From the NCBI GenBank assembly GCA_035550375.1, contig DASZPH010000143.1, positions 1-64,000 on the forward strand: a DNA stretch of 64,000 nt, in the 5' to 3' direction. Below the pieces are notes generated by a model. The model was not told where the DNA came from. It searched no databases and saw only the letters and a list, made by a program, of their open reading frames with translations. The stretch comes from DASSFG01 sp035550375. Its GTDB lineage: Bacteria; Planctomycetota; Planctomycetia; Pirellulales; JAICIG01. A program made the translations under genes and the position numbers. This document shows, piece after piece, positions 33,245 to 42,886 of this stretch; within the stretch, counting starts at the first letter, position 1; each line of letters starts with the position of its first letter.

Positions 33245-34450
33245 TCAAAGAGCCTGGGCGATGCGCACGCCATCGTCGATGCGGTCGCTTGGATGGACGA
33301 TGACGCTGTCGTTCTCAGTCAAGCCCGCCAGCACTTGTGCCTCCAGGTCGTTCCTTTCACCAATGTCAACGTGCTGAAGCCTGGCACGACCCTCGCGCGC
33401 AATAAAGACGGCCCACTCTCCCTCTCGCCGGAACAACGCGCTGGCGGGAACCTTGAGCACGTCAGAACTCTCCCAAAGAACAATCTTTGCCTCGACCCGA
33501 AAGGCGTCGCCCAGATTGGCCCGCTCACTGGGCGGATCCAGCAGGTCGACAATCACGTTCACGCGCTGTTCCTCGATTCCCAAGGCCGAGATTTTGGTAA
33601 ATCCCGACGGCTCGATAAGCCGCACGCGCCCCCTCAACGGACGCTCGCCACCCCAGCGCTCCAGCCAGACCTTCGCGCGCGGTGGAACTCTTGCTGCCTC
33701 CTGGGATAGAACGTCGACCACGACTTCCAAGTTGGCCGGATCGCCCAACTCGATGATTGGCGTACCGGGTTGCACGATCGCCGCGCTCTCCTGCAGCACC
33801 CGCAGTACCCGACCGTCAATCGGCGAAAGAAGGTCAATCTTCCATGCCTCGGGCGCCGACTTTGTCTCGGCGTGTGTGCGCGTGAAGGCAGCCTTTGCTA
33901 GCTCCAATTCGTATTCGGCGACCTGTCTGGCAAAGCGGGCCGCGCGATATTCTTCGGACCGGTTTTGCCATTGCAACTCGGCATGCTCGAATTCGTCGGT
34001 ACTAATCGTGCCCCGCTGCAGTAACTTCTGTGCCCGGCCGAAGTCGGTTTCGGCGTGTGCGAGCACCTCGTGGGCCTCCTCAAGCTGGGAAGCAACCCGT
34101 TGGATCGTGGCTTCTGCGGCCTTGACACGCGCATGAGCCTCGGCCTGGGCGCGAACGTCAAGCAACGATGGATCGGGCGGATCGAGGCTCGTGAGCAACG
34201 TCCTGTTCGCCTTTACGGGATCGCCTGCTTTCAGCTCGACACGCAATAAGAGGCCGGCCGAAGGTGACGAGACGACGTAACGATCTTTGATCCGCGTCTT
34301 CCCCTCTTCGTCAATCGTGGCCTGAAGCGACCCGCGACCGACGCGACCGACTTCCACCGCGACCGGCTGAGGGAGCAAGGCGTAAACGGCCGCTGCGCAG
34401 CCCGCCAGCCCCGCTATAAGCACGAGCCCTCGCTTGAGCCATTTCAACAC
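33245..34450 (-). CDS. HlyD-family periplasmic adaptor of an ABC exporter
   Basis: A 401-residue membrane fusion protein. The N-terminal segment LVLIAGLAGCAAAVYALL is a membrane anchor. VSSPSAGLLLRVELKAGDPVKANRTLL and IDLLSPIDGRVLRVLQESAAIVQPGTPIIELGDPANL are the two halves of the lipoyl/barrel-sandwich domain, separated by an alpha-helical hairpin rich in Ala/Glu (about 90-190). It bridges the inner membrane pump to an outer membrane channel. It starts with GTG 5 bp after the permease gene and is the last gene of the unit with MacB-type components. No outer membrane TolC gene is in the window. Confidence 0.9.
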   Translation of the reverse strand: MLKWLKRGLVLIAGLAGCAAAVYALLPQPVAVEVGRVGRGSLQATIDEEGKTRIKDRYVVSSPSAGLLLRVELKAGDPVKANRTLLTSLDPPDPSLLDVRAQAEAHARVKAAEATIQRVASQLEEAHEVLAHAETDFGRAQKLLQRGTISTDEFEHAELQWQNRSEEYRAARFARQVAEYELELAKAAFTRTHAETKSAPEAWKIDLLSPIDGRVLRVLQESAAIVQPGTPIIELGDPANLEVVVDVLSQEAARVPPRAKVWLERWGGERPLRGRVRLIEPSGFTKISALGIEEQRVNVIVDLLDPPSERANLGDAFRVEAKIVLWESSDVLKVPASALFRREGEWAVFIAREGRARLQHVDIGERNDLEAQVLAGLTENDSVIVHPSDRIDDGVRIAQAL

Positions 34451-34455
34451 GCCGG

Positions 34456-36819
34456 CTACTCCCTCGTCTTCAAAACGGCGACCAGGTCGAGACGGTCGAG
34501 TCGTCTCCGAACGAGCAGGCCGGAAACGACCGCCGCAGCGACGACCGTCAGCGAGGCAAAGGCGTAGGTTGAGGGGAGGATGACCAGCGGGATGCGAAAC
34601 ATTTCCGTGTCGTAGCCCCAGGCCATGAACCAGCTCAGGCCAAACCCCGTGAACAACCCTAGCGGGATGGCCGCCAAAGTGAGCAGCGCCAATTCGCCCA
34701 ATAAGATATAGGAGATTTCGTACCGCGTAAAACCGAGCACGCGCAGACTCGCCAGCTCGCGGCTGCGTTCCGAGACGGAGATCCGCGCGGTGTTGTAAAC
34801 GACGCCGAAGGCGATGATCGTCGCGAAGACGATATTGACCGCCTTCATGCGTAGCAGACTGTCGGCCAGCGTAGCTTGCAGGCTGCGCCGCATGGCTTCT
34901 TTGACGATCACGGCCGCCACCTGGGGTGTGCTCTTGAGTTTGGCGTAGAGGGCCGGCAGCAATGGCGGATCGACGTCAAGGAGCGCCCCCGAGATGGTAT
35001 CCCCCTCGCGCAGCAGTCGGTGCAAAGCGTCGAGATCCATGTAAGCGCCGATCCCCACGAAATCGCTGATCACGGCGGTCACGGCGACGCGCCGAACCGG
35101 TCGGGCCCCCTCCAAGACCTCGGCTGTCAGCCAGTCGCCCTCCTTGGCGGCCAGCGTTTCGGCCAGCTTGGCGCTGAGCACGATGCCGCCCGGTGGCACG
35201 AGCACCGCGGCCCGGCTGGGATCGAGGAGACGGATCGCCCGCGAATCGGGCGCCACGCCCACGATGTCCAGCAGCCGCACGCGGTGTCCGTTGCGCAAAC
35301 GCACCGCCACGGCACGAAACGGCTCGCAGCGGAGCACGCCCGGCAGATGAGCGATTTCGTGCAGCGCGCGAGAGGATGTTGGATTCACCAGCACGACCCG
35401 CAGGTCATTCCGGTGCATGACCTGGAATTCCAGCTCGAGCAGGTCGTCCAGCGCGTCGGCAATAAAGCTGCCGAGCACGAGAATCGCGGCAGCCATGGCG
35501 ATGCCCAACACGGACAATGTCGAGGCAAACCAGCGACGTTCCAATTGTCGGAGAATCATGCGCATCGGCGGTGAGAAGAAGCGTCCCAGGCCCAAGCGCT
35601 CGAGCAGCGCCAGGCGGTAGGTCGCTGGCGGCTCCGGGCGCATCGCCTCGGCCGGTGGGAGGCGGGCCGCCCGCCGTACGGCGCCCAGCGTTCCCAGCAC
35701 GGCCGCCAACATGCTGGCCGCCAGCGCCCAAGCGACGACGGCTACCGTCAAACGGAACTCGAGCACGGGAAAATGGAAAAACCGCGTGTACATGTTCGTC
35801 AGGCCGCTGCCCAGGTAGTAGCCCAAGCCGGTTCCCAGCAGCACGCCGGCCACTACGACGATCGCCACCATCTTGAGATAGTGCAGACCGATCTCGCGCC
35901 GGGTATAGCCGAACGCCTTGAGGGCCGCGATCTGCTCACGCTGGGTGCCGACGATCCGCGACAGAACGACATGCAACAAGAAGGCCGCCACGAGAAGGAA
36001 AATCACGGGCGCAAACAGGCCCATGTTCCTTAGCTCACGCAGCTCGTTGACCAGGTAACGGTTCGAGACCTGATCGGCTCGGCAATATGCCCCCAGCCCT
36101 CCGTAACGATCGAGGAGGCGGTCGACGTGCATCTGCACCTCGGTCTGTGAAGCCCCGGAGAGCAGGTAGCAGGAGAGGTCGTTGAACGCCCCCTTCATGT
36201 CGAAGGCCGCAGCCAGCTCGATATCGCTCATCCAGAAGACACCGAACGTGCGATCGTTCGGGAACACCTCAGCCCCGCGGATCTGATAGATGTACTCCGG
36301 CGAAAGGACAACGCCCACGATCACGATCTGTTCGTGCCGGCCGTTGATGACCGCCGCTACCTTGTCGCCGGGCTGAAAGCCGTGTGCCGCAGCGAAGGCT
36401 TCGCTGACAAGCGCCTCGCCCTTGTGCCCCGGCTCGATGTATCGTCCGCTACGCAGGTGCAAGGCGTTCATGCTCGGCGGCTGCCGCTCGGGAACGGAGA
36501 TCAACCGGCCGATCGCCGGCTGGTCGAGTCCCGGCACATCGAGGATGACGTCGGAGACCACTCGCGTTTGCACCGCGGCCACTCCCGGAATCTCGGCCAA
36601 CCGACTTCGCAGCGAGAGGGGGGCCCGCTTGAGATGGGCAAAGACATGACCGAACCGATATCGCTGATAGTAGGCGTCGAGCGTCAGTTCGAGCGACTCG
36701 AGCGTGCTCAGCGACATGACAAACGTGCCAATTCCGCAGGCGATCACCAGCGCGATTGCCGTGAACTGGCCTTTGAGGTGCCAGGCATCTCGCCAGAGCT
36801 TTTGATTGAGGGCCGTCAT
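34456..36819 (-). CDS. ABC transporter permease, FtsX/MacB-like, duplicated
   Basis: A 787-residue integral membrane protein with two FtsX-like permease modules. Membrane helices are visible at about 18-40 (FTAIALVIACGIGTFVMSL), 270-295, 325-350, 370-390, 435-460, then a second set near 670-690, 715-740 and 755-780 (STYAFASLTVVAAAVVSGLLV). Large periplasmic domains lie between the first helix and the rest of each module (MacB_PCD type). The protein works with the ATP-binding subunit encoded immediately upstream and the HlyD adaptor downstream, probably as a mechanotransmitting exporter of lipids, peptides or antibiotics. The substrate is unknown. Confidence 0.9.
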   Translation of the reverse strand: MTALNQKLWRDAWHLKGQFTAIALVIACGIGTFVMSLSTLESLELTLDAYYQRYRFGHVFAHLKRAPLSLRSRLAEIPGVAAVQTRVVSDVILDVPGLDQPAIGRLISVPERQPPSMNALHLRSGRYIEPGHKGEALVSEAFAAAHGFQPGDKVAAVINGRHEQIVIVGVVLSPEYIYQIRGAEVFPNDRTFGVFWMSDIELAAAFDMKGAFNDLSCYLLSGASQTEVQMHVDRLLDRYGGLGAYCRADQVSNRYLVNELRELRNMGLFAPVIFLLVAAFLLHVVLSRIVGTQREQIAALKAFGYTRREIGLHYLKMVAIVVVAGVLLGTGLGYYLGSGLTNMYTRFFHFPVLEFRLTVAVVAWALAASMLAAVLGTLGAVRRAARLPPAEAMRPEPPATYRLALLERLGLGRFFSPPMRMILRQLERRWFASTLSVLGIAMAAAILVLGSFIADALDDLLELEFQVMHRNDLRVVLVNPTSSRALHEIAHLPGVLRCEPFRAVAVRLRNGHRVRLLDIVGVAPDSRAIRLLDPSRAAVLVPPGGIVLSAKLAETLAAKEGDWLTAEVLEGARPVRRVAVTAVISDFVGIGAYMDLDALHRLLREGDTISGALLDVDPPLLPALYAKLKSTPQVAAVIVKEAMRRSLQATLADSLLRMKAVNIVFATIIAFGVVYNTARISVSERSRELASLRVLGFTRYEISYILLGELALLTLAAIPLGLFTGFGLSWFMAWGYDTEMFRIPLVILPSTYAFASLTVVAAAVVSGLLVRRRLDRLDLVAVLKTRE

Positions 36820-36828
36820 GCCGTGGGG

Positions 36829-37590
36829 TTACCAATTGAGCTGTGACGCGGAGATCTTGCGTTCGTTTCGCCGCACGCCCGCAATCCGGCCGTCTGCCAA
36901 CGAAATAACGCGATCGGCCATGCCGGCGATGGCCGAGTTGTGGGTGATGACGGCGGTGGTCGTGCCCAGCTCGCGGTTGACTCGGTCGATGGCATCGAGC
37001 ACTTTGACGCCGGTGGTGATATCGAGCGCCCCGGTCGGCTCGTCGCACAACAAGACTTCCGGACGCTTGGCGATCGCCCGGGCGATGGCCACGCGCTGCT
37101 GCTCGCCGCCGGAAAGCTGGGCCGGAAAATGGTCCAGGCGATCCGCCAGGCCCATGAGATCGAGTGCCTCTTCGGCCGGCATCGGCTTTCGCGCAATGTC
37201 GGTAACGAGCGCCACGTTCTCGCGGGCCGTGAGGCTGGGGATCAGGTTGTAGAACTGGAAGACGAACCCGACGTGCTCGCGACGGTAGTGGGTCAGCGCC
37301 CAGTCGTCCTCGACGGTCAGATCCTGGTCACGGAACTGAACCCGGCCGCTGGTCGGCACATCGAGGCCTCCCAGGATATTCAAGAGGGTCGATTTGCCGC
37401 TGCCCGAGGGGCCAAGCAGAACAACGAACTCCCCCTGGTAGAGTTCCATGTCGACGCCACGCAGGGCGTGTACTTCGACTTCGCCTAAACGATAGAGCTT
37501 GGTCAGGCCGCGGGCCACGAACAAGGCCGTCGTCGGCGCGGGTATGTCGGCTTGAGGCGGAATCAAAGTCTCCGCGTTGGCGCCCAACAT
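36829..37590 (-). CDS. ABC transporter ATP-binding protein, LolD/MacB type
   Basis: A 253-residue ATPase. Walker A is GPSGSGKSTLLNILGGLD, the Q-loop lies in FVFQFYNLIPSLTARENV, the signature is LSGGEQQRVAIARAIAKRP, Walker B is VLLCDEPTGALD and the switch His is in VITHNSAIAGMAD. The spacing and the sequence GEVEVHALRGVDMELYQGEFV are typical of the LolD/MacB subgroup. The ATG at 37590 is chosen because an earlier in-frame start would sit inside the preceding cyclase gene. The permease gene follows after 9 bp. Confidence 0.92.
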   Translation of the reverse strand: MLGANAETLIPPQADIPAPTTALFVARGLTKLYRLGEVEVHALRGVDMELYQGEFVVLLGPSGSGKSTLLNILGGLDVPTSGRVQFRDQDLTVEDDWALTHYRREHVGFVFQFYNLIPSLTARENVALVTDIARKPMPAEEALDLMGLADRLDHFPAQLSGGEQQRVAIARAIAKRPEVLLCDEPTGALDITTGVKVLDAIDRVNRELGTTTAVITHNSAIAGMADRVISLADGRIAGVRRNERKISASQLNW

Positions 37591-37627
37591 GGCCTGCACA
37601 TCATTTCTGCGCTGTGACTTCGCGCCA

Positions 37628-39412
37628 TCATTTCTGTTCGATCGCAATAACGCCGTCCCAGTCCGGCGGCGGCGTGTGGTCATGTTTCAAAATAAAACTC
37701 ATCAGCAGATCTTTGCCGCGGTCCTCGGCGGGGACACGGTGCAGCCGCTCGTAGGCCGCCGCCCAGTTGCCGCGGAGAAACTCGGCGAGCCCCGCCTCGT
37801 AGTGAGCGATGTCGTCGTCGCTCAGACGACCGTCGCGCTCGACCGGCGGCAACAGTTCACTCACCATCACGGGCGTCTTCAGTCCTTGCGGTTTGACGAG
37901 CGCCAGCTTCCGCAAACGACCTGCGCTGTTCGGGATACGCTCTTTGACGACGCTGGCGGTTGCTTCGTCGAGCAAGACGGGCACGCGTAGAGTTTTCGTC
38001 AGACCTTCCAGCCGGGAGGCGAGGTTAACGCAGGGGCCGAAGACCGTCACCTTAGCCTGGTCCTGACTGCCGATCTGTCCGGCGACGGCGTGTCCGCTGG
38101 CGATTCCCACCCCAGCCATGAATCCGGCCAAGGGATGATCGCTTTGGCGTGAAAGGCGATCGAACGTTTCACGAATCGCGAGCGCGGCCAAGCAGGCTTG
38201 GGTTGAGTCGTCGTCCCGGCGCAAAGGCCAGCCCCAAAAGCCCATCGCCGAGTCGCCCAAGAAGTCGGCCACCGCTCCGGAATGCTCGAGAATGCAGTGC
38301 GACATGACGCCTAGGGCCCGGCTGACGCGCTCGAGAATCGGCAGCAGCGCCTCGCCCGCCGCCTCGACCTTTCTGGAAAAACCGCGCAAGTCGCAGAACA
38401 TGACGGTGATATCCGTCTCCTCGGGCCGCAGCGTTCTTTCTGAGTCGTGCGAGGTGAGCAGCGGCAACACGCGAGGGGAGAAGAAATGGCTGAGCACGTC
38501 TTGCCGGTGCTGCAGCTCTTTCACTTCCAGGAGCGAGCTGAGAATGGTCGCCACCAACTCCGCGAACTTCACGTCTTCGTCGAGGTCGGTCCCCGCGGCC
38601 GAAGTGCGATCGAACAGGGCGACTTCGGGCGCAGATTGCCCCGTCACGTACAAGCCCAGCCGCTGACACGATTCGCCGTGCAAGGGCGTGCAAAACGCCC
38701 AATCGAACTTGCTGCGCATCGTAAACAGTTGCTCGGCCGCCTCCTGACCGGGCGACCAGACGTGGACGACGCTCTTCTTGAGGTGCTGGATCGCCTCGCG
38801 TACCAACCGGCGACTTGGCTGCACCTCGGCGCCGGTGGTCAAGCGGTGGTCTGCACAGAGCGTCTTGACCTCGGCACGATCGCCATCCGGCGCCACTTCG
38901 ACTACGGCGATGGCGTTCGCCCGGCGGATTCCCTCAAGCAGCAGGCTCACCGTTTGTACGTACAGTTCGTTCCGATCGGTCAGGCCGGAAATGACATTCG
39001 AAAGATGTCCCAGAACGTCGATGCGGTGCGGCGCGTCTCGGAAGGGAATGTTGCGCAACTGTTCCGCGCCGATCGAGTATTCCTGGGCCGGTCTCGCTCG
39101 TTGGGGCGACGATTCGTGGCTCGCATTGAAGGTGAAGACGGTCCCTCCAATGACAAAGCACTCTCCGCTTCGCATCTCGAAATCGTCAGCCTCGTGCCCG
39201 TGGAAGAAAACGGGGTTGCGTCCTTCGGGCAGTCTCCTGACGCTCAGCCGGTCGTGCTCGTAGACCAGTTTGACGTGGTGGCGGGAAATCCATCGTTCCC
39301 AGGGGACGGCCCAGTCTGGCCCATCCTTGCCGAGGACGATGGTGCTGCCGGCACGCAGCTCACGTTGCCACCGCTCTTTGCTTCCGGCCGCTTCCGCAAT
39401 CAGCTCAGCCAT
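37628..39412 (-). CDS. FHA-GAF class III adenylate/guanylate cyclase
   Basis: A 594-residue signalling enzyme. An N-terminal FHA domain (about 20-100, WERWISRHHVKLVYEHDRLSV) binds phospho-Thr peptides. A GAF-like domain follows (about 140-320). The class III cyclase domain (about 365-560) has DITVMFCDLRGFSRKVE and FLGDSAMGFWGW for the two metal-binding Asp, and KVTVFGPCVNLASRLEG with the transition-state Asn and Arg. GP replaces the usual GD after the Thr strand, so base preference is unclear. The ATG overlaps the end of the Ser/Thr kinase gene by 8 bp. A kinase-FHA pairing suggests the kinase directly controls cyclic nucleotide synthesis. Confidence 0.9.
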   Translation of the reverse strand: MAELIAEAAGSKERWQRELRAGSTIVLGKDGPDWAVPWERWISRHHVKLVYEHDRLSVRRLPEGRNPVFFHGHEADDFEMRSGECFVIGGTVFTFNASHESSPQRARPAQEYSIGAEQLRNIPFRDAPHRIDVLGHLSNVISGLTDRNELYVQTVSLLLEGIRRANAIAVVEVAPDGDRAEVKTLCADHRLTTGAEVQPSRRLVREAIQHLKKSVVHVWSPGQEAAEQLFTMRSKFDWAFCTPLHGESCQRLGLYVTGQSAPEVALFDRTSAAGTDLDEDVKFAELVATILSSLLEVKELQHRQDVLSHFFSPRVLPLLTSHDSERTLRPEETDITVMFCDLRGFSRKVEAAGEALLPILERVSRALGVMSHCILEHSGAVADFLGDSAMGFWGWPLRRDDDSTQACLAALAIRETFDRLSRQSDHPLAGFMAGVGIASGHAVAGQIGSQDQAKVTVFGPCVNLASRLEGLTKTLRVPVLLDEATASVVKERIPNSAGRLRKLALVKPQGLKTPVMVSELLPPVERDGRLSDDDIAHYEAGLAEFLRGNWAAAYERLHRVPAEDRGKDLLMSFILKHDHTPPPDWDGVIAIEQK

Positions 39413-41645
39413 GGGCCACCCCTTCCGGCGGCAACGGCTCGGTCGTGCCCGATCGTGCCATCGCTCCCGGTCGCTCCGTCGCACCCGGACGCGCCGTGGT
39501 CGACCCCGCGGTTGATCTGAGGGATTCAGACATCCCAACGAGCCGCTTCAGGAAGCGCCGGGCGCCGCGCTCTTCGCTCAAGTGCCACAAGACATAGATC
39601 CAGAGCGCCGTGAGGATCAGCGTGACGAGGGCGATGGCGACCAGACCGCCGTAGACGACGGTCCGCCAGAAGCGGTGCAGCGGATGAAGCACTTCCTGCC
39701 GTCGTTCTTCGATGAGCACGATCCAGCCGGTATCATCTCTGCGGCCGCTGCCGCGTGAAACAACGGTCGGCTGTGACGAGCAAAGCCAAAGGTCGTCGGG
39801 CTGCGGGTCGAGCGGGTCGCGGTAGAACTCAAACTGGCCTCCCTCAGCGCCACCGGGCTCCCCCTCTCCGACGTCGAGGTCCTCGGCAGGTGCCTGTTGG
39901 AGGTGCCGCGCACTTAGCCGCTTTAGATCGGCCAGCATCGCGTCGGGAATGTAGGTTCGCAGCGATCCGACGGGCCGGTTTTGGAGCTGCGGATGTTCCG
40001 CGATGAGGCCCTCCCGTCCGGTTTCGTCGGGTCGCAAATCGACGATAGCGGCAAATTGATGCCGAGCGCCCAGGAACTCGGCAAAATGCCCCAGATCCGC
40101 CTCCATCACAAGCACGCCCAGCGGCTCACGTGATTGGCTCGCCGCGTCACGTATGGGAACGCTGAAGGCCACTGAAAGGATGTTTCCCGGCTGACTGAGA
40201 AACACGTTTGAGCGGTGGGGCACGTTGATCGGTCTGGCACCGTGATTCGAAAGGTCGTCTCCCTGACCGTGAAAGTAGTCGCGATAAGCGAAAGACTGGC
40301 CGACCAGCCCCGGATTGGGCGGGCTGATCGCGAGCAGAGAACCGCGACGGTCGAGAACGAACCAATACGCCGCTGCCGTCTTGGAGCTGAACTGCGTGTT
40401 CCAGAACTGATGCCGGCCTTCCAACCAGGACTGCAACTCGGCCCCGTCGGGCTCGGAAGGTGCGGAATAAACCGCTTCCGCAAGTGCCTTCTGTAACGGC
40501 GGTGCCGCAGCCTCGTGTTCCATACATCGCCATCGCTTGTCGATTTCTAGCGCGAATCGCGAGGCGACAAGATGCGCCGCAAAACGGTTGCTTTCCAAGG
40601 TGCGTTCTACCAACTGCCGTTGTGCCGTCGACAGCACGGCATTGACGATCGCCAGCGCGATCAGGGCCATGACCACGACCACCGCCGTCGGACCGATCGC
40701 GCCCAACTGCACCAGCGGCTTTTGTGCCCGACGGCGCTCCCGCTCGTCCAGCGCGCCCATCACCTCCTGAACGTTCGAGTAGCGACGGGCCGGATCAAGG
40801 GCCAGGCAGCGATTGATGATCGTCGCCAGCGCCGAATCCATGCCCGGGGCCCGCCGGTGTTCGCTCGGTCTCGTCGAGCACTCAAGATGGTGACGATAGG
40901 CTGCCAGCTTGTCGTGCAAGGTATCCTTCGCCGAGAGGGTGGCCAGCGATTCAGCCGTCTGGTAGGGAGGCGTGCCCACGATCAGTTGATAAAGGATGGC
41001 TCCCAACGCATAAACATCCCAGCGAACGTCGGGCAGCGCCTGAGGATCAGCCTGCTCAGGCGCCATGTAGAAGAACGTCCCCAGCGACGGCAAATGCTCA
41101 TGGCTCAGACGCGACTGTCCGAAGTCGGCGAGTCGCGGCCGGCCGTCTTCGTCGAGCATGATGTTGCTCGGCTTCAGATCGCAGTGCAGCACGCCTCGAC
41201 CATGCGCCTGAACCAGCCCCGTGGCGATCTCGCGGAAAAGCCTTACCGCCTCCGGAACGGGGAGGGGACCCTGCCTGATGCGATCGGCCAGTGAGCCCGT
41301 CGGCATATACTCCATGACGAAGAACGGCGGGTCGGAGTCCCAGCCCACCTCGAAGAGCTGCACAACGTAGCGATTGGCAAAAAGGAACCGGAGCTTCTCC
41401 ACCTCGCGGGCCATGTTCGACCAGTCGAGCACGCCGCGATGACTGTAGAATTTGATGGCGACCTGGCGACCGCTGTTGCTGTCGATGGCCGACCAGACCT
41501 CGCCGAATGCTCCGCGGCCGACGAATTTTTCCTGTTCATAGCCGGGAACTTTAAGCGGTGGATACAATTGGCGCAGACTCAGTTCGCGACTTCTTTGTCG
41601 GTCGTCTTGGCCCATAACGGGCGTTTGCGGCTCGCCGGGATTCAT
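39405..41645 (-). CDS. Transmembrane Ser/Thr kinase with extracytoplasmic Cache sensor
   Basis: A 746-residue sensor kinase. The kinase domain (about 35-300) has FVGRGAFGEVWSAID, the ATP Lys in VAIKFYS, catalytic HCDLKPSNIMLDEDG and ADFGQSRLS, and YMAPEQADPQ. Cys replaces the usual Arg before the catalytic Asp (non-RD type), common in planctomycete kinases. A membrane helix near 315-340 (AVVVVMALIALAIVNAVLS) leads to a dCache-like exported domain (about 345-640, with YWFVLDRRGSLLAISPPNPGLVGQSFAYRDYF), then a second helix near 665-690. It senses an extracytoplasmic ligand and signals inward, likely to the FHA cyclase encoded next. Confidence 0.92.
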   Translation of the reverse strand: MNPGEPQTPVMGQDDRQRSRELSLRQLYPPLKVPGYEQEKFVGRGAFGEVWSAIDSNSGRQVAIKFYSHRGVLDWSNMAREVEKLRFLFANRYVVQLFEVGWDSDPPFFVMEYMPTGSLADRIRQGPLPVPEAVRLFREIATGLVQAHGRGVLHCDLKPSNIMLDEDGRPRLADFGQSRLSHEHLPSLGTFFYMAPEQADPQALPDVRWDVYALGAILYQLIVGTPPYQTAESLATLSAKDTLHDKLAAYRHHLECSTRPSEHRRAPGMDSALATIINRCLALDPARRYSNVQEVMGALDERERRRAQKPLVQLGAIGPTAVVVVMALIALAIVNAVLSTAQRQLVERTLESNRFAAHLVASRFALEIDKRWRCMEHEAAAPPLQKALAEAVYSAPSEPDGAELQSWLEGRHQFWNTQFSSKTAAAYWFVLDRRGSLLAISPPNPGLVGQSFAYRDYFHGQGDDLSNHGARPINVPHRSNVFLSQPGNILSVAFSVPIRDAASQSREPLGVLVMEADLGHFAEFLGARHQFAAIVDLRPDETGREGLIAEHPQLQNRPVGSLRTYIPDAMLADLKRLSARHLQQAPAEDLDVGEGEPGGAEGGQFEFYRDPLDPQPDDLWLCSSQPTVVSRGSGRRDDTGWIVLIEERRQEVLHPLHRFWRTVVYGGLVAIALVTLILTALWIYVLWHLSEERGARRFLKRLVGMSESLRSTAGSTTARPGATERPGAMARSGTTEPLPPEGVAHG

Positions 41646-41668
41646 CGCATGACGCCTGCACGCCGAAG

Positions 41669-42841
41669 TTACCGGGCCGACCCAGGCAGCTCATAGCGAA
41701 AGATGGCCTGGCAGTGCTTTCCTGGCCACAGCGCCGTGCCCGGCACGGAGTAGACCGACCCTTTATGGGTCAGGGCCTGCACGACCGCCAGGTCGACCAT
41801 GTCGTCGCTATCGTCGCGGCGCGGGTCGTCCAGCCGCAAGCGGCGCTGGTTCTCGTCCCAATTTCCCCACACTGGCCGCTCGACGTCGACCAGCAGCGTG
41901 TCGACTTGCCCTTGGTGGGCCGCACGCAAGATTACCTGTAAATCATCCGATCTCCAGCCGTCGCCCGCGAGATTGGAATACCGCGCGAGCGCCTCGTATC
42001 GGGGACTGGCGAACTGTGGTGCGATGCGCTCCAAGGCCTTCTCGTGCAATTCCCGGTCGGTCCAAATATCGGGATTGCCGTGTACGTGCGATTCCGACAG
42101 ATGCGGATAGCTGTTCGCCTGTTGAAAGATCGGGAACAGATAATCGACGCCGACGAAGACAAGCGGCACTCGCTCACTGCGCAAGACAGGGCGGATCGCA
42201 CGGTCGACAACTCTAAAGTATTCCAGCAGTTCGCTCTTCTCCTGTTCGAAGAAGTCTCCGCTGCCGTGATAGGCGCCGAGCTTGCTCGTGCCGCGGCCAA
42301 GCAAGGCCGTGTGGAACTGGCGGGTGTCGCTGGGATGATCGTAGTGCAACGCCTCGCGCGCATTTGCCGGTAAATCTGGCACGGTAACCTCGCGGGCCTG
42401 CCAGCGATTGGCCTTCAGCAGGCGCACGCGGTTTTCGCTGACCGCAAGGATGTAGTGGTCGGTCTCTTCCTCGATAAGCGGCACGAGCGGCGCGATATGA
42501 AACCGCGAGTTGACCACCGAAATCTCGTTTACCGTCGTCGGCAAATAAAACGAGCGGATTTCTTTGGGCGAGGCAAAAACCGCGAGACCCTCGGTCTGGT
42601 CTTTCCAGAAGGCCTCGTTCTCAACCAGCTTGTTGGCCGACGCCAGAAAATCACGCGCCTCCACCGGACGGATGCCGCGTGCCACCAGCCGCTCTTCGGC
42701 GTCGACGAGGAGGTTCTTTAGCCGCACGCGGCCCGCCTGCCCCTCAAACCCGCCTGCGTGCGTCGGTAGATACACCGACACGCAGGGCCAGGCGCGATAT
42801 CGCAGCAGTGCATCGAAGGTCTGTTTGGTCACCGGTTCCAT
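41669..42841 (-). CDS. Bacterial archaeo-eukaryotic release-factor-like protein (BaeRF family)
   Basis: A 390-residue protein of the BaeRF group, relatives of eukaryotic/archaeal release factor eRF1. CVSVYLPTHAGG near the start, LAVFASPKEIRSFYLP, HYILAVSENRVRLLKAN and LVFVGVDYLFPIFQQAN with HVHGNPD are typical of BaeRF3-type proteins. Domains 2 and 3 of eRF1 are represented; the GGQ loop needed for peptide release is not seen. A role in ribosome rescue or stress translation has been proposed for the family but not proven. It lies 23 bp upstream of the kinase gene and may be the first gene of that operon. Confidence 0.82.
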   Translation of the reverse strand: MEPVTKQTFDALLRYRAWPCVSVYLPTHAGGFEGQAGRVRLKNLLVDAEERLVARGIRPVEARDFLASANKLVENEAFWKDQTEGLAVFASPKEIRSFYLPTTVNEISVVNSRFHIAPLVPLIEEETDHYILAVSENRVRLLKANRWQAREVTVPDLPANAREALHYDHPSDTRQFHTALLGRGTSKLGAYHGSGDFFEQEKSELLEYFRVVDRAIRPVLRSERVPLVFVGVDYLFPIFQQANSYPHLSESHVHGNPDIWTDRELHEKALERIAPQFASPRYEALARYSNLAGDGWRSDDLQVILRAAHQGQVDTLLVDVERPVWGNWDENQRRLRLDDPRRDDSDDMVDLAVVQALTHKGSVYSVPGTALWPGKHCQAIFRYELPGSAR

Positions 42842-42886
42842 GACTTAATCCTTTTACTTGGGCCGTTGTCACGGTGGGCCGATCGA

